Positions 9,316 to 17,475 are shown, counted from the stretch's first letter. The stretch is DNA of 64,000 bases from CAVSUZ01 sp963791885 (GCA_963791885.1 CAWBUL010000006.1:2418001-2482000); one strand, 5' to 3'. A program made the numbers and translations. The notes: a model not told the origin generated them from the sequence alone.

Positions 9316-9939
9316 ATGCCCATACGCCGCGCTGATAAACGCCGCTCAAAAAACCACCGCACCACCGTCGCCCTGGCTGCAGCCGCTTCCGGCCTGCTCC
9401 TGCTGACCGCCATATATCTCTGGCTGCTGGGCGGGACCACACCCACGCCCGCTCCCTCCATCGGCGGCCCCTTCATCCTGACGCAGGGCGACGGCCAACA
9501 GGTGACAGACCGCGACTTTCGCGGCCGCTATCTGCTTATCTACTTCGGCTATACATCCTGTCCCGACGTCTGCCCGACAACACTGAACACGATCGCCGAC
9601 GCAATCGGCCTCCTCGGCGCCCGAGCCGAACGGCTGCAGCCCTTGTTCGTCACCGTGGACCCTGCTCACGACACCCCGGCGGTGATGCAGGACTATGTCC
9701 GTGCCTTCAGCCCGCGCATCATCGGCCTGACCGGCACGCCCGCTCATATCCACGCCGTCGAGCAGGAATATCGGATCAGCAGCATTGTCCACGATACCGG
9801 GCCGGGACCTGGCAGTTACACGGTCGATCATACCGCAGTGCTTTTCCTGATTGCGCCCGACGGCCGCTATCTGGCCCCGATCGCGGTCACCGACACCCCA
9901 GCCGAACTCGCGAAAAGCCTGTCCCAATATATTGGCTGA
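9316..9939 (+). CDS. Sco1/SenC/PrrC-family copper chaperone
   Basis: This is a 207-residue thioredoxin-fold protein anchored by one N-terminal membrane helix (about residues 18-38). The copper-binding CxxxC is in SCPDVCPTT at about residues 78-86, and the third ligand, His, is in DHTAVLFL at about residue 172. Sco proteins load copper into the CuA site of cytochrome c oxidase subunit II. The gene closes the copper operon. Nothing is broken here, in contrast with the upstream secreted gene. Confidence 0.94.
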   Translation: MPIRRADKRRSKNHRTTVALAAAASGLLLLTAIYLWLLGGTTPTPAPSIGGPFILTQGDGQQVTDRDFRGRYLLIYFGYTSCPDVCPTTLNTIADAIGLLGARAERLQPLFVTVDPAHDTPAVMQDYVRAFSPRIIGLTGTPAHIHAVEQEYRISSIVHDTGPGPGSYTVDHTAVLFLIAPDGRYLAPIAVTDTPAELAKSLSQYIG

Positions 9940-10152
9940 ACCCGGCAAGCTGTCGCCAATCCTTGCCGAGGCGTCCACCGACCGTCTCCCGCAGCCCACA
10001 TAAAATGCTTTCGTATTCGTTCACATATAAAAAGTCGTCCGTGAAGAACCCTGATCGGGTTGCGTAACTGACGGACACGGTCAGGATCGAACCGCTCGCA
10101 GAGCCGGTTCGCCCGAGAGAGCGAGCAAGAACCAACGCACAAGAATGGCCAG
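9940..10152. other. Intergenic gap between the copper operon and IS debris
   Basis: This 213-base gap separates the Sco gene from the truncated IS3-B fragment. No gene is supported in it. An antisense open frame runs through it from the IS fragment, but it has no recognisable domain. Confidence 0.4.
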
Positions 10153-10354
10153 CCTGTCCCGCCTGACCATCGCCGGTCCCGCTTCGGAATACCCGTTCCG
10201 CATGTTCCAGCAGTTGCTTCTTCCAGGCGTAGATCTGCGTCGGATGGACCTGGTGGCGCACCGCCAACTCGGCGATCGTGGCCTGTTCCCGCAATGCTTC
10301 GAGGGCGATCTTCGCCTTCAAAGCCCCGTCGATCCTCCGTCGGGTTCTGCTCAT
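10153..10354 (-). pseudogene. IS3-family transposase orfA (element B), N-terminal fragment
   Basis: Only the first 68 or so residues of the OrfA helix-turn-helix protein are present (MSRTRRRIDGALKAKIAL, then VHPTQIYAWKKQLL). The sequence departs from the complete copy at 30871 right after GDGQAGQ, so the rest of OrfA and all of OrfB are missing. It is a dead fragment. Confidence 0.9.
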
Positions 10355-10682
10355 GGTCCCTCTGTCTACATCGACGGAGCCGATGACCTGCTCCCGGCAA
10401 ACTGGACCGTTTTGACTGAGAAAAACCCGCTAGGTTTGGCCAGGAGGCAACCGAGGGGGTTGGCCGATGAAGCAATCGCGGTTCAGCGAGCAGCAGATCG
10501 CCTTCATCCTGCAGCAGGCCGAGCAGGGTGTGGCGGTCGAGGAGGTGTGCCGGAAGGCCGGCATCTCAATTCAGACCTATTACCGATGGCGCAAGAAGTA
10601 TGGCGGGCTGATGCCGTCGGAGATGAAGCGGCTGAAGCTCCTGGAAGAAGAGAACGCGCGCCTGAAACGGCTGGTGGCCGAC
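10153..10682 (+). repeat. 530-bp inverted repeat, left copy (IS3-B/IS3-A head-to-head junction)
   Basis: This segment is the reverse complement of 30542-31071 with only a few base differences (for example WRKKYGG here and WCKKYSG there). It contains the 5' end of the orfA of IS3-B on the minus strand and the 5' end of the orfA of IS3-A on the plus strand, back to back. Similarity stops abruptly at both ends. The two copies enclose about 20 kb of accessory DNA. Confidence 0.9.
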
Positions 10683-10733
10683 CTTTCGCTGGACAAAGTC
10701 ATGCTGCAGGACGTTGTCAAAAGAAAGTTATGA
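10467..10733 (+). CDS. IS3-family transposase orfA (element A)
   Basis: This is an 88-residue OrfA with the IS3 helix-turn-helix (FSEQQIAFILQQAEQG, then GISIQTYYRWRKKYGG) and the leucine-zipper-like tail (LKLLEEENARLKRLVADL). OrfA binds the ends of the element and normally partners with OrfB. Here orfB is absent: the sequence after the stop at 10733 is unrelated, so the element cannot move by itself. A second copy lies on the minus strand at 30542-30758, cut by an IS21. Confidence 0.9.
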   Translation: MKQSRFSEQQIAFILQQAEQGVAVEEVCRKAGISIQTYYRWRKKYGGLMPSEMKRLKLLEEENARLKRLVADLSLDKVMLQDVVKRKL

Positions 10734-11044
10734 AGTCTGCTCGGGCCCGGGACCTGGTCGAATATCACGGGAGTGATGAGCATGGGAGCTCTTGTTCAAT
10801 CCCGCTTGGCACATTTGGCGAAGCTGTGGCGATTCCAGCCAGTCCAGCATGAACAGCCCCAGATCCGTGGTGGGATCGAGGGCCTGCTGAGCCGCCCGGA
10901 GGCGGCGGAGTGGCCGATTACTGCGAACCATGCTTGGCATCCAAAAGAACCGCGACCGAGGCAACGCAGAAAATCGCGCCCGTCGGCCTGAATTGCCGGG
11001 CCGAGGGGCCGGTATCCGTCAGGGCGCGGGAAGTACAGCGGCAT
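10728..11044 (-). other. Possible decayed coding sequence between IS debris and small island genes
   Basis: This gap of about 350 bases holds no firm gene. Reading the minus strand from ATG at 11044, about 27 residues (PLYFPRPDGYRPLGPAI) look protein-like, and then a different frame gives a helical stretch (QQALDPTTDLGLFMLDWLE). They could be parts of one gene joined across a frame change. No family is recognised. Confidence 0.2.
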
Positions 11045-11090
11045 GGGCCGCTAACGGGTTGTAGGTCGGTTTTTTGGGGGTGATGGGGGG

Positions 11091-11192
11091 TCAGAACCGC
11101 CGAGGCAGGATCCAGATGGCGCCGGCGTCGTCGTCGCGGAGCCAATGGCGGGCGGCACGGAGCCTGCCAGCGTCGTCGTGGATGATCTCCAC
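11091..11192 (-). CDS. Possible very small ORF downstream of the GcrA-like gene
   Basis: A GTG-started frame of 33 residues (VEIIHDDAGRLRAARHWL and a Trp-rich end) begins about 17 bases after the stop of the GcrA-like gene on the same strand. Its residues look protein-like, while overlapping frames are Ser/Pro/Arg-rich shadows. No function can be assigned and it may be the tail of a longer, frame-shifted gene. Confidence 0.25.
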   Translation of the reverse strand: MEIIHDDAGRLRAARHWLRDDDAGAIWILPRRF

Positions 11193-11208
11193 CCCGAGGA
11201 AGACGAGT

Positions 11209-11454
11209 TCAGACGGCGGCAAAAACGCGGGCCGCGTGGGCCTCGCAGTAGGCGCCTCGGCTGACCGGCCTGCCACAGAAGGTGGCCGGACGGCCATCGA
11301 TCCATTGGCAGGCCTTCGGTCGCGGCGGATCGAGGGCGGCTTGCCGGCCGAAGGCGGTGATGTGGGTCTGCTGCCGGTCCTGGCGCTGCTGTTCGACGTC
11401 GTGGCAGCGGTAGCGTCCGCTTGGGGTCTGGCCGGCTTCGTGCCGTTCGCGCAT
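11209..11454 (-). CDS. GcrA-like small protein with paired Cys/His motif
   Basis: This 81-residue ORF ends in a motif like the C-terminus of GcrA cell-cycle regulators and related phage proteins: ACQWIDG, FCGRPVS and YCEAHAARVF. Three Cys and one His could bind zinc. The N-terminal part is Gln/Arg-rich and not conserved in an obvious way. ATG 11454 is chosen because it places the gene 16 bases after the preceding minus-strand ORF; the frame stays open farther upstream. It is probably island cargo. GcrA-like activity is not demonstrated by this motif alone. Confidence 0.4.
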   Translation of the reverse strand: MRERHEAGQTPSGRYRCHDVEQQRQDRQQTHITAFGRQAALDPPRPKACQWIDGRPATFCGRPVSRGAYCEAHAARVFAAV

Positions 11455-11470
11455 GCGCTGCTCCGTTTCA

Positions 11471-11815
11471 TCAGACGGGAAAAGCTGGTGCGGTGGGTCT
11501 GGGACGGTCAAGCAAGCCACGGTCTGCCGGACGCCGACCCGCTGCATCGCGCTTGCGGCAGACCGCAACGGCGGTTGGCCCGTCGAGCTCGCCCAGCACC
11601 TCAAAGCAGGCGAACGCGCCGCCCTTCGTCCGCGCGCGGTCCCAAAGCCCCGTGCCGTCCAGGTAAACGATGATCACCCGATCGACGTCAATTCCCCGTT
11701 TCACCAGATCGATGACAACGGTCGCGATGTCGTTTTTCACGCTGACCTGACCGATCATATCCTCGATCAGCACTGCGCCATCTCTCTGCACGTATGTGTA
11801 GCGTGAACGGAGCAT
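11471..11815 (-). CDS. Hypothetical island protein
   Basis: This 114-residue ORF begins MLRSRYTYVQRDGAVLIE and contains a well-formed beta/alpha-like stretch (IVYLDGTGLWDRARTKGG). No family is recognised. It precedes the GcrA-like ORF by 16 bases on the same strand, and a repeated hairpin element lies just upstream of it at 11866-12022. The last third is Arg/Pro-rich. Confidence 0.4.
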   Translation of the reverse strand: MLRSRYTYVQRDGAVLIEDMIGQVSVKNDIATVVIDLVKRGIDVDRVIIVYLDGTGLWDRARTKGGAFACFEVLGELDGPTAVAVCRKRDAAGRRPADRGLLDRPRPTAPAFPV

Positions 11816-11865
11816 GGTTCCTTCCGTGGTGTGGTGATGGCGCCGGCCCGAAGGCCCCCGGGCAT

Positions 11866-12022
11866 AAAAATCCCCCGCCCCCAGAGGGCGAGGGAAGTTT
11901 GCCGTTGGGACGGGAAAAGATCGGGGAGAGAGTCCCGTCCCCCGGACCGACTTCTAGCCTGGTCCTGGGCCTCGCGGTTGGTGCATTCATTCATACTCAT
12001 CATCGACGCGGTGCAGGTTCCC
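11866..12022. repeat. Direct repeat with hairpin, copy 1
   Basis: This roughly 155-base sequence recurs at 18556-18712. Both copies open with aaaatccccc, form a GC-rich hairpin (tcccccgccc against gggcgaggga at 11871-11896), continue with agtttgccg and cccggaccga, and end with tcgacgcggtgcagg. The last bases encode the PAPRR end of the minus-strand ORF beside each copy. The hairpin could act as a two-way terminator, but it has only short A/T runs beside it. Confidence 0.7.
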
Positions 12023-12527
12023 CCTCAGCCTGGATTGGACGGGGGCGGAAGAACAGGCGGGCAAGTAGGCAGAGCGCGGTCCTAATCGCGCGCGCGACCC
12101 CCGGCGTCAGCCAGGCGCGGCGGGTTGCCGCAGGCTGGGTCAGGCGCATTTGCGGCGGGTGAACGCTCGCGCCCTCGAAGCCGAACTCCGGCACCACCAG
12201 CCGGAGCGTGTTGGCGAACCACTCGCTGACCAGCGGGCGATGGCAGGTCTGTCCGGTGCCAGGTCGTTCGAACCAGCACAACACCGGAATCTTGCCGCGT
12301 GAGAGAGCCATGATCTCGTCGTGCACCCGGCCAGGATCGAGCGAGGCGAGCACCTGTTCCTGATAGAGCCGATCGTATTCGTCCGGCTCCACGCTGTTGA
12401 ACCATGGCCCAGGATTGAGCCGCTTATACAGGCGATAGCCCGCCGACATCCTGCGCGGCACGCCGCGACTGATTCCGATCTTGATGTGATCGTCGAGAAG
12501 CGCGGTGAACCAGGAACCAGTTTTCAC
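12000..12527 (-). CDS. DUF488-domain protein
   Basis: The predicted protein is 175 residues from a GTG start at 12527. It shows the DUF488 pattern: an N-terminal segment ending in KRLNPGPWFN, an alpha-helical middle (LYQEQVLASLDPGRVHDEI) and the core motif VLCWFERPGTGQTCHRPLVSEWF at about 94-116. That core corresponds to the usual LLC.E....CHR..........W of the family. Function of DUF488 is unknown; a nucleic-acid-related role is often suggested. The C-terminal 45 residues, Arg-rich, are encoded partly by the repeat at 11866-12022 and may be an acquired tail. Confidence 0.7.
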   Translation of the reverse strand: MKTGSWFTALLDDHIKIGISRGVPRRMSAGYRLYKRLNPGPWFNSVEPDEYDRLYQEQVLASLDPGRVHDEIMALSRGKIPVLCWFERPGTGQTCHRPLVSEWFANTLRLVVPEFGFEGASVHPPQMRLTQPAATRRAWLTPGVARAIRTALCLLARLFFRPRPIQAEGEPAPRR

Positions 12528-12594
12528 GGTGGAACTGCCCTCTGCGAACTCGTTTCTAGCAAAGCTATTATACAATAGAAACGGTGTCGCGGGC

Positions 12595-13298
12595 ATGCGT
12601 GAGGCGCAGATGGGCATGTGCCGGACGCGGGGAATTTGCCCCGTTCGGGCTGCACTGCGGACGTTCGAGGGAATCGACGCGGAGGTCGAGGCGCTGACGA
12701 TCGCGGCGCTGCGGGACAGCCGATCTGCGTCCGCGTGTGGACTTGCCCGACCAATTGCGCGAGCGGATCGCGCAACGCGACCAGGCACGCGTCACTGCCA
12801 GTGCGGCCGAGCGCGCAGCGACCATGCTCATGCCCGAGGCGAGTCAGGCGCGGACCCAAGCCGCAGGTCATGTCCCAGCGCACGAATATCCTGCGACCCA
12901 TTTCGCCATCGGGGACGCTCGTGCTCCTTGGAACCAAAGGGTTCCAGTCGGTGTCTTCGACCGCCTTTCCCGTCACCTCCCCGACACGGCCAACGCGGTG
13001 ATCTCTCAGGGCGACTACAAGCCGCACGGCCGCCTAGCTGATCGTGTCCGCCGCGCCGCACCTTCCGAGTGAATTTGTCGGATTGGCGCGGCTGTTTCGC
13101 GACAGCGTCGCGCGTGCCGATAAAGATGCTGAGGCCGCCCTGGCGGCGATCACCAAGCCGCCGCGCGCCCGGCTGCGCCGTCTTCCGAATCTCAGACGCG
13201 AGGTCATGGAACTGTTGGCGCCGCGCTTTGGTGCGACGGCTCGTACCGGCGGAAGCAAGCCAACAGCAAGAATCAGCCGCGACATTTCTTCGCCCTGA
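12595..13298 (+). pseudogene. Possible degraded hypothetical gene read in three frames
   Basis: Three protein-like stretches follow each other on the plus strand. The first is MREAQMGMCRTRGICPV to VEALTIAALRDS (12595-12715), the second is VDLPDQLRERIAQRDQA to RLADRVRRAAP (from 12735), and the third is SEFVGLARLFRDSVARAD to VMELLAPRFGA (to about 13240). Each switch is a +1 step, as in several neighbours. No family is recognised in any part. The reading is tentative. Confidence 0.25.
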
Positions 13299-13777
13299 CG
13301 GGCGCGTCAGCCTTTATGGCATCTTCACCCTGGTGCGTCCTTGGGTTCGCCGAGCCCGGACTGCGACAAGACCCACTAGCCCGCATCCCAACAGGGCGAG
13401 GGAGGCAGGCTCAGGAACCGGATCGCCTCCCTCGCGCAGAGAAGCTAATGCTCCAGGAACGAATTCGAATGCCGGTTGGCCAATATCGATCACTGTCAGT
13501 GTTTGGAAGGAATTGAGGTTGGAGAGTGAAACGTAGATGGGGGTTGACCCATTCGGGCTAATTCCAGCGGCAGCAGCTACCTCCGTGCCAGTCACCGTCT
13601 GGTCCCCGAACTGAAATTCAAGGTTGTTGTAAGTATCCACCGTCCCCCATAGCAGACTGAAAGTGGTCTGACTGTCCGTCCGGAGACTTCATGAGTAAGA
13701 TGAGTCGGTTATCGAAGGAGGGTTGAACCGGCTCGATCGGGTGTGATTCGGTTGCGGCCTCGATTCGCGAGGAACCG

Positions 13778-14666
13778 ATGTGGACGACCGAGAATTGCCG
13801 TCGCTACGACCGTGACAAGCTGCGCTATCCAAGCGATCTGACCGAGGCGGAGTGGCAGCTGATCGCGCCGCTTATACCACCCGCCAAGCGTGGCGGTGGC
13901 AAGCGTACCGCCAACATGCGCGAAGTGGTCAACGGCATAATGTATGTGCTGAGCACCGGCTGTCAGTGGCGCTACATCCCGAAAGACCTGCCACCGCGCA
14001 GCACGGTGAATGGCTATTTCTGCCTGTGGGGCTGGAACGGCACGCTGGAGAAGATGCATCACGCGCTCTACGTGAAATGCCGCGAGCAGGCTGAGCGAGA
14101 GGCCACCCTCCGCTGGCTTTCCATCGGCTTCGCCGATGGAACCTTTGCCAGCTCCGCCCAACCGCCTGCATCATCGACAGCCAGAGCGTGAAGAATGCGG
14201 AAAAAGGGGGCCATGCATCGATCCGAATGGCTTCGATGCCGGCAAGCTGATCAAGGGCAAGAAGCGCCATCTCCTGGTCGATACGCTGGGTCTGGTACTG
14301 CACGCCATAGTGACTGCCGCTGACGTTCAGGACCGTGACGGCGGCGTTCTGGTGATGTCCACGGTGTTCGGGCAGTTCCCGTTCCTGCGCAAGCTATTCG
14401 CCGACAGTGCCTACTCGGGGCCAGTCTTCCAGCTTGGTGCCACGACAGCCTTGCAGGATCTGTCGGTCGAAATCATCAAGCGGAGCGACTATGTCAAAGG
14501 CTTCGTCGTTGAACCCAAACGCTGGATCGTCGAACGCACAATCGCCTGGCTCAACCGCTGTCGTAGCCTCACCAAGGATTGGGAGAACCGCAATCACAAT
14601 GCCCTCGCCTTCCTTCGCCTCGCCTCCATCCGCCTCATGCTAAGAAAGCTCTGTAATCCCTCATGA
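13778..14666 (+). pseudogene. IS5-family DDE transposase (two ORFs), copy 1, frameshifted
   Basis: The first ORF encodes the N-terminal domain (RYPSDLTEAEWQLIAPLIP). The second carries the rest of the DDE domain, with Asp in FADSAYSG and Glu in IVERTIAWLNRC. The two normally join by a -1 shift at the run aaaaaggggg near 14200. Relative to copy 2, this copy has about 50 extra bases near 14105-14155, containing a perfect hairpin, which throws the first ORF out of frame. It is therefore probably inactive. Confidence 0.85.
14121..14139. other. Perfect 8-bp hairpin inside an extra 50-bp segment of IS5 copy 1
   Basis: The bases ccatcggc and gccgatgg are exact complements separated by ttc. This hairpin lies within a stretch of about 50 bases that is absent from the otherwise similar IS5 copy 2. 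Confidence 0.7.
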
Positions 14667-14956
14667 AGTCTCCGGACGGACTCTGAGGAAGATTGAAGTG
14701 AAAAACGATGTTATCATTGCTTTGCGCGACAAGGTAGTTGCGCTGATCGGGGGTCGGCGCGGCCCCAGGGTAGGGGGTTAACGCGACGCTGGTTACGGAG
14801 CCCTGATAGACCCCAGCATTCAGCGGACCAGACGGATTAGTGAAGGTGATGGTGCCACGGGCAAAGGAAATCGGCGCACTGTTCTGGAACCCCGGGCTGC
14901 CCGGCGCTGCCAGCGAGCTCAGATCCGCTAGGCTGAATAAGGGCGAAGTCGACGCG

Positions 14957-15424
14957 TTGATGATGGGAGCTGATGAACCGGAGAATGGCTTCGTCCGTCG
15001 CGCCGCTCGTCACCATCTCAATGACCTTCACGGCAAAGGCACGTTGCGGCAGGACGTGCTCGATGTTGATTGCCTCGCCGCGTAGCAGCGCCTTGTGCGC
15101 CTCGATGCTGATCTCCGCCTGAGGGTCGGTCTTCAGGCTGTTGAGATGCGTCGGATGCGGATAACAGACGCGCTGGCCCAGGATGGCTAGGATGCGCTCG
15201 ATCGAATGAATGGCACCGCCGTTGTCGGTGAAGCCGACTGCCAGGGCAGCGTTCCTCGCCTCAACAAAGATGCGCAGCACCGGCATCAGGTTGTCTGCGC
15301 GATAATTCCGGAGTTTCCGGGTGGTGCTCAGGAACGCTGCTCCCGCGTGATCCCTGAACCCCTCGGCCCGCCGGACATAGCCGTGCAACGTATCCACCGA
15401 CTTGTGCCGGCTCACGTCCATCAT
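14957..15424 (-). CDS. Hypothetical protein whose start is a tyrosine-recombinase tail
   Basis: The N-terminus (DVSRHKSVDTLHGYVRRAEGF, then AGAAFL) matches the end of an integrase, including the Tyr nucleophile context, so the first 33 residues are a recombinase remnant. The rest is an alpha-helical protein (LRIFVEARNAALAVGFTD, IEHVLPQRAFAVKVIE, ATDEAILRFI) of a family I cannot name. The frame runs on past 14957 into PEP-CTERM sequence in the wrong frame, so the natural C-terminus is lost. Its ATG overlaps the stop of the small upstream ORF. Confidence 0.45.
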
Positions 15425-15558
15425 GCGGAAGATCGAGGCGCCATGCTCGGCCGGTCGGCCAGCTTGACAAGCGCGACCCCGGCGGTGGCCAGCAGCGCGC
15501 CGAACAGGCAGACCCCAATGGGGAGGTAGATAAAGGCCAACCAGTGAAGATCGGTCAT
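15421..15558 (-). CDS. Small single-pass membrane protein (45 residues)
   Basis: This short ORF starts MTDLHWLAFIYLPIGV and has one long hydrophobic segment (about residues 6-33) followed by a basic and polar tail. A good ribosome site (gagggg) stands seven bases before the ATG. Its stop overlaps the next start by ATGA. No family is recognised. It is too short to be sure, but the hydrophobic pattern and coupling support it. Confidence 0.45.
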   Translation of the reverse strand: MTDLHWLAFIYLPIGVCLFGALLATAGVALVKLADRPSMAPRSSA

Positions 15559-15589
15559 CGCAGACCCCTCAGTACGATTTGGACGCGTC

Positions 15590-16250
15590 TCACAGGAACC
15601 CCGCGCCGGAATGATCGCGGAACAGATCGGCCCGGCGATTATAGACGCGCAGCATGTCGAGGCTGCGGTGGCGGGTCTGCTCGGCGATTTTCAGCAGCGG
15701 CGCGTTCAGCTCGACCGCGGTGCTGACATAGCCCGCCCGCAGGCTGTGGGCGCTGTAGGTGGCCGGGTCCAGCCCGACCCGCTTGGCATGCCGCTTCACG
15801 ATCCGGCTGACTTGGTCGGCCGTCAGCGCCATCTCTGACACCCGCCCGCCCCACACGCCGCGAAACACCGGCCCCGCGACGATGCCTGACGCTTGCAGCC
15901 AGGTCTGGACCGCCTCGGCCGGGCGCAGGCGGAATCCGCGCGGAATGGCGATCTCCTCGCCCTTCCCTTCCTGATCCGTCTTGGAATGCCGGATCGTGAC
16001 CCGGAACCCGTCCGGCACTCCGGTCAGGTCGGCGACGTCGAGGGCGCAAAGCTCGGAGCGGCGGAGCGCACCGGCGAAGCCGAGGGCGAGCTGCGCCCGA
16101 TCCCGCCGGCCGATCATGCTGTCCGGGCAGAGCGTCACCATGCGCATCAACAGCTCGGCCATGACCGGGGCCTTGCCCTGCTTGGCGGTGCCAATGGGGC
16201 GGCGGATGCCCTTCATGACCGCGCGGACGCCTCGGCATTGGTCGGCGGCT
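15590..16250 (-). pseudogene. Tyrosine recombinase, catalytic-domain fragment
   Basis: The C-terminal catalytic domain of a phage-type integrase is present. The first Arg is in GALRRSELCAL, the Lys region in RHSKTDQEG, the His-x-x-Arg in AHSLRAGY, the second His in TRHRSLDML and the Tyr in RVYNRRADLF. The N-terminal core-binding domain is missing: upstream of about 16250 the DNA switches to a ParA gene on the other strand. The long upstream open frame on the minus strand there is only a shadow. A second, shorter recombinase tail lies at 15330-15424. Confidence 0.85.
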
Positions 16251-16256
16251 CGCCTG

Positions 16257-16557
16257 TCGGACATCGAGGAAGCCCGTGCCGTGCGCGACGGGCTGCTCGC
16301 AATGGGCGTGCTCAATAACGCCGATCCAGGCGTGTCATCGGACAACACAGACGCCGTGAGGGCACTCGCCGAGCTGCCGCACCTGGGCGCGCTGCGAACC
16401 ACGATCACCCGGCGCAAGGCATTCCCAAACGCCGCCGGTTTCGGGCTGTCGGTCGAGGAGCTGGCGCCGCTCGATCCCAAAAGTATGCGCCGAGCTGGCG
16501 GCACTGGCGAGCGAGGTGTCTGCAATGGTAGAGCAACGGGCGAGCAACGGGATATAG
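16257..16557 (+). pseudogene. ParA-type plasmid partition ATPase, C-terminal fragment
   Basis: The visible part matches the ParA/Soj C-terminus: EARAVRDGLLAMGVLNNADP, then ALRTTITRRKAFPNAAGFG, SVEELAPLDPK and AELAALASEV. An extra A in the run at 16479-16482 changes the frame after LDPK. The Walker motifs are missing because the 5' part was replaced by the recombinase fragment. It indicates that part of this island came from a plasmid. Confidence 0.75.
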
Positions 16558-16562
16558 ATTGC

Positions 16563-16670
16563 ATGGCCATTAACAAGCGAGCCGCGCCGACACCCGAGAG
16601 CTTCATCGACAAGGCTGCGCCGGCACAGAGATGGTTGCGGGGCAACCGCACACAGACAACACCGTTCTGA
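16563..16670 (+). pseudogene. Start of a plasmid-type ribbon-helix-helix or ParB-like partner gene
   Basis: An ATG six bases after the ParA stop begins a 35-residue product (MAINKRAAPTPESFIDKA, then RWLRGNRTQTT). Plasmid parA genes are commonly followed by a small DNA-binding gene with this kind of basic N-terminus. The frame stops early and the expected helix-turn or ribbon domain is not present. Confidence 0.4.
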
Positions 16671-16881
16671 TTGGAGCGACCATTGAGGCGTCTGCCGCGG
16701 GGGCTTTGGGCTCGGATGAGCCCGCAGCAACAACACTGGTTCCCCCACCGCCAGGAGGTGTTCAAGTTTTACCACTCGGAGGATGAGCGCTTTGTCCTGG
16801 CTCCAAGCCAGCATTCGCATCCGGCCACTCAGTTTCTACCGACGCCATGAAAATGCTGCTCTACGAGATGACTGCGAGGGC

Positions 16882-17475
16882 ATGAGTATCAGCCGCCCGT
16901 CGAGGGGATTGTTTTTTCCAGGGGGTGGCTGGGGCCCGGGCGATCTTGAACTGCACCCGGAGAACCTCGCGGCTCGGGTGGGACGGCAGATGGCACGCCA
17001 GTTTGATGTAGTTTTGGAGGGCATAGAGTACCGCGAAGAATTTGATTATTATGTATATTGTTTCTCTTACGAGTGTTCCTCGGAGGTCTTGGACTCTTTT
17101 TGGCCTGGTCCGCCTTTCGACAGGGCGGCCAGGATCGTTGATGTTTGGGAGCTAGCCGAGACAATTTCAAACTTTCATCCGCAACTTCGCGGCTACGATT
17201 ACGTCATTTCGCCGACAATCTATACGAAGCGGGAGTGCGATCTTCACGAGCCCAACCCCCCATATATCGCGCAAGCTTTCGAAAAGCCCCGGGCCTTCGA
17301 GGGCAACAAGGAGGGCAGAATAGTATTCTTCCGGGAGGATGAACCGATCAACGTGTCATTGCTCCCGCTTCCTGACTTCCCTTACCCCGCGATCAGAAAA
17401 CGTCTGATTATCCCTGGCGAGATGCCTCGGAGGAGCATGGCGCGCCCGAAACTGCCTGCCGGCTCGCCTTGCTAG
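16882..17475 (+). CDS. Hypothetical protein, no family recognised
   Basis: From ATG 16882 the product is 197 residues. It is acidic and rich in aromatic residues (EFDYYVYCFSYECSSEV, SFWPGPPFDRAARIVDVWEL, GYDYVISPTIYTK). Codon use is less GC-rich than in its surroundings, a sign of separate origin. There is no signal peptide or membrane segment. Neighbours are plasmid and resolvase debris, so it is best seen as island cargo. An upstream ATG at 16783 in the same frame is possible but adds atypical sequence. Confidence 0.55.
   Translation: MSISRPSRGLFFPGGGWGPGDLELHPENLAARVGRQMARQFDVVLEGIEYREEFDYYVYCFSYECSSEVLDSFWPGPPFDRAARIVDVWELAETISNFHPQLRGYDYVISPTIYTKRECDLHEPNPPYIAQAFEKPRAFEGNKEGRIVFFREDEPINVSLLPLPDFPYPAIRKRLIIPGEMPRRSMARPKLPAGSPC

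Larger units (their letters stand above)
13672..14683 (+). mobile_element. IS5-family insertion sequence, copy 1 (1012 bp)
   Basis: Terminal inverted repeats are visible: TGTCCGTCCGGAGACTTCA on the left and its complement GAAGTCTCCGGACGGAC on the right. The target duplication is TGA (13669-13671 and 14684-14686). Copy 2 at 61830-63977 has TAA at both sides, so the element targets TNA, as the IS1031 subgroup of IS5 does. It interrupts a PEP-CTERM gene. Confidence 0.92.
13314..14956 (-). pseudogene. PEP-CTERM sorting-signal protein, interrupted by an IS5-family element and truncated at the 5' end
   Basis: The C-terminus carries a PEP-CTERM signal (VPEPASLALLGCGLVGLVAV followed by Arg residues), which in exosortase-bearing bacteria sorts an exported protein to the outside. 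The gene is split: residues up to NIVFHFNLPQ lie at about 14690-14956, and the continuation TTFSLLWGTVDTYNN lies at 13314-13668. Between them sits the IS at 13672-14683 with TGA duplicated on each side. Removing the IS and one TGA rejoins the frame exactly. The 5' end is lost too: the frame merges into another gene near 14957 with no signal peptide. No exosortase is present in the window. Confidence 0.85.

Noticed and set aside
16335..16820. Minus-strand frame that seems to extend the tyrosine recombinase N-terminus
   Set aside because: The plus strand here encodes a recognisable ParA tail, and the minus frame has none of the integrase core-binding features.
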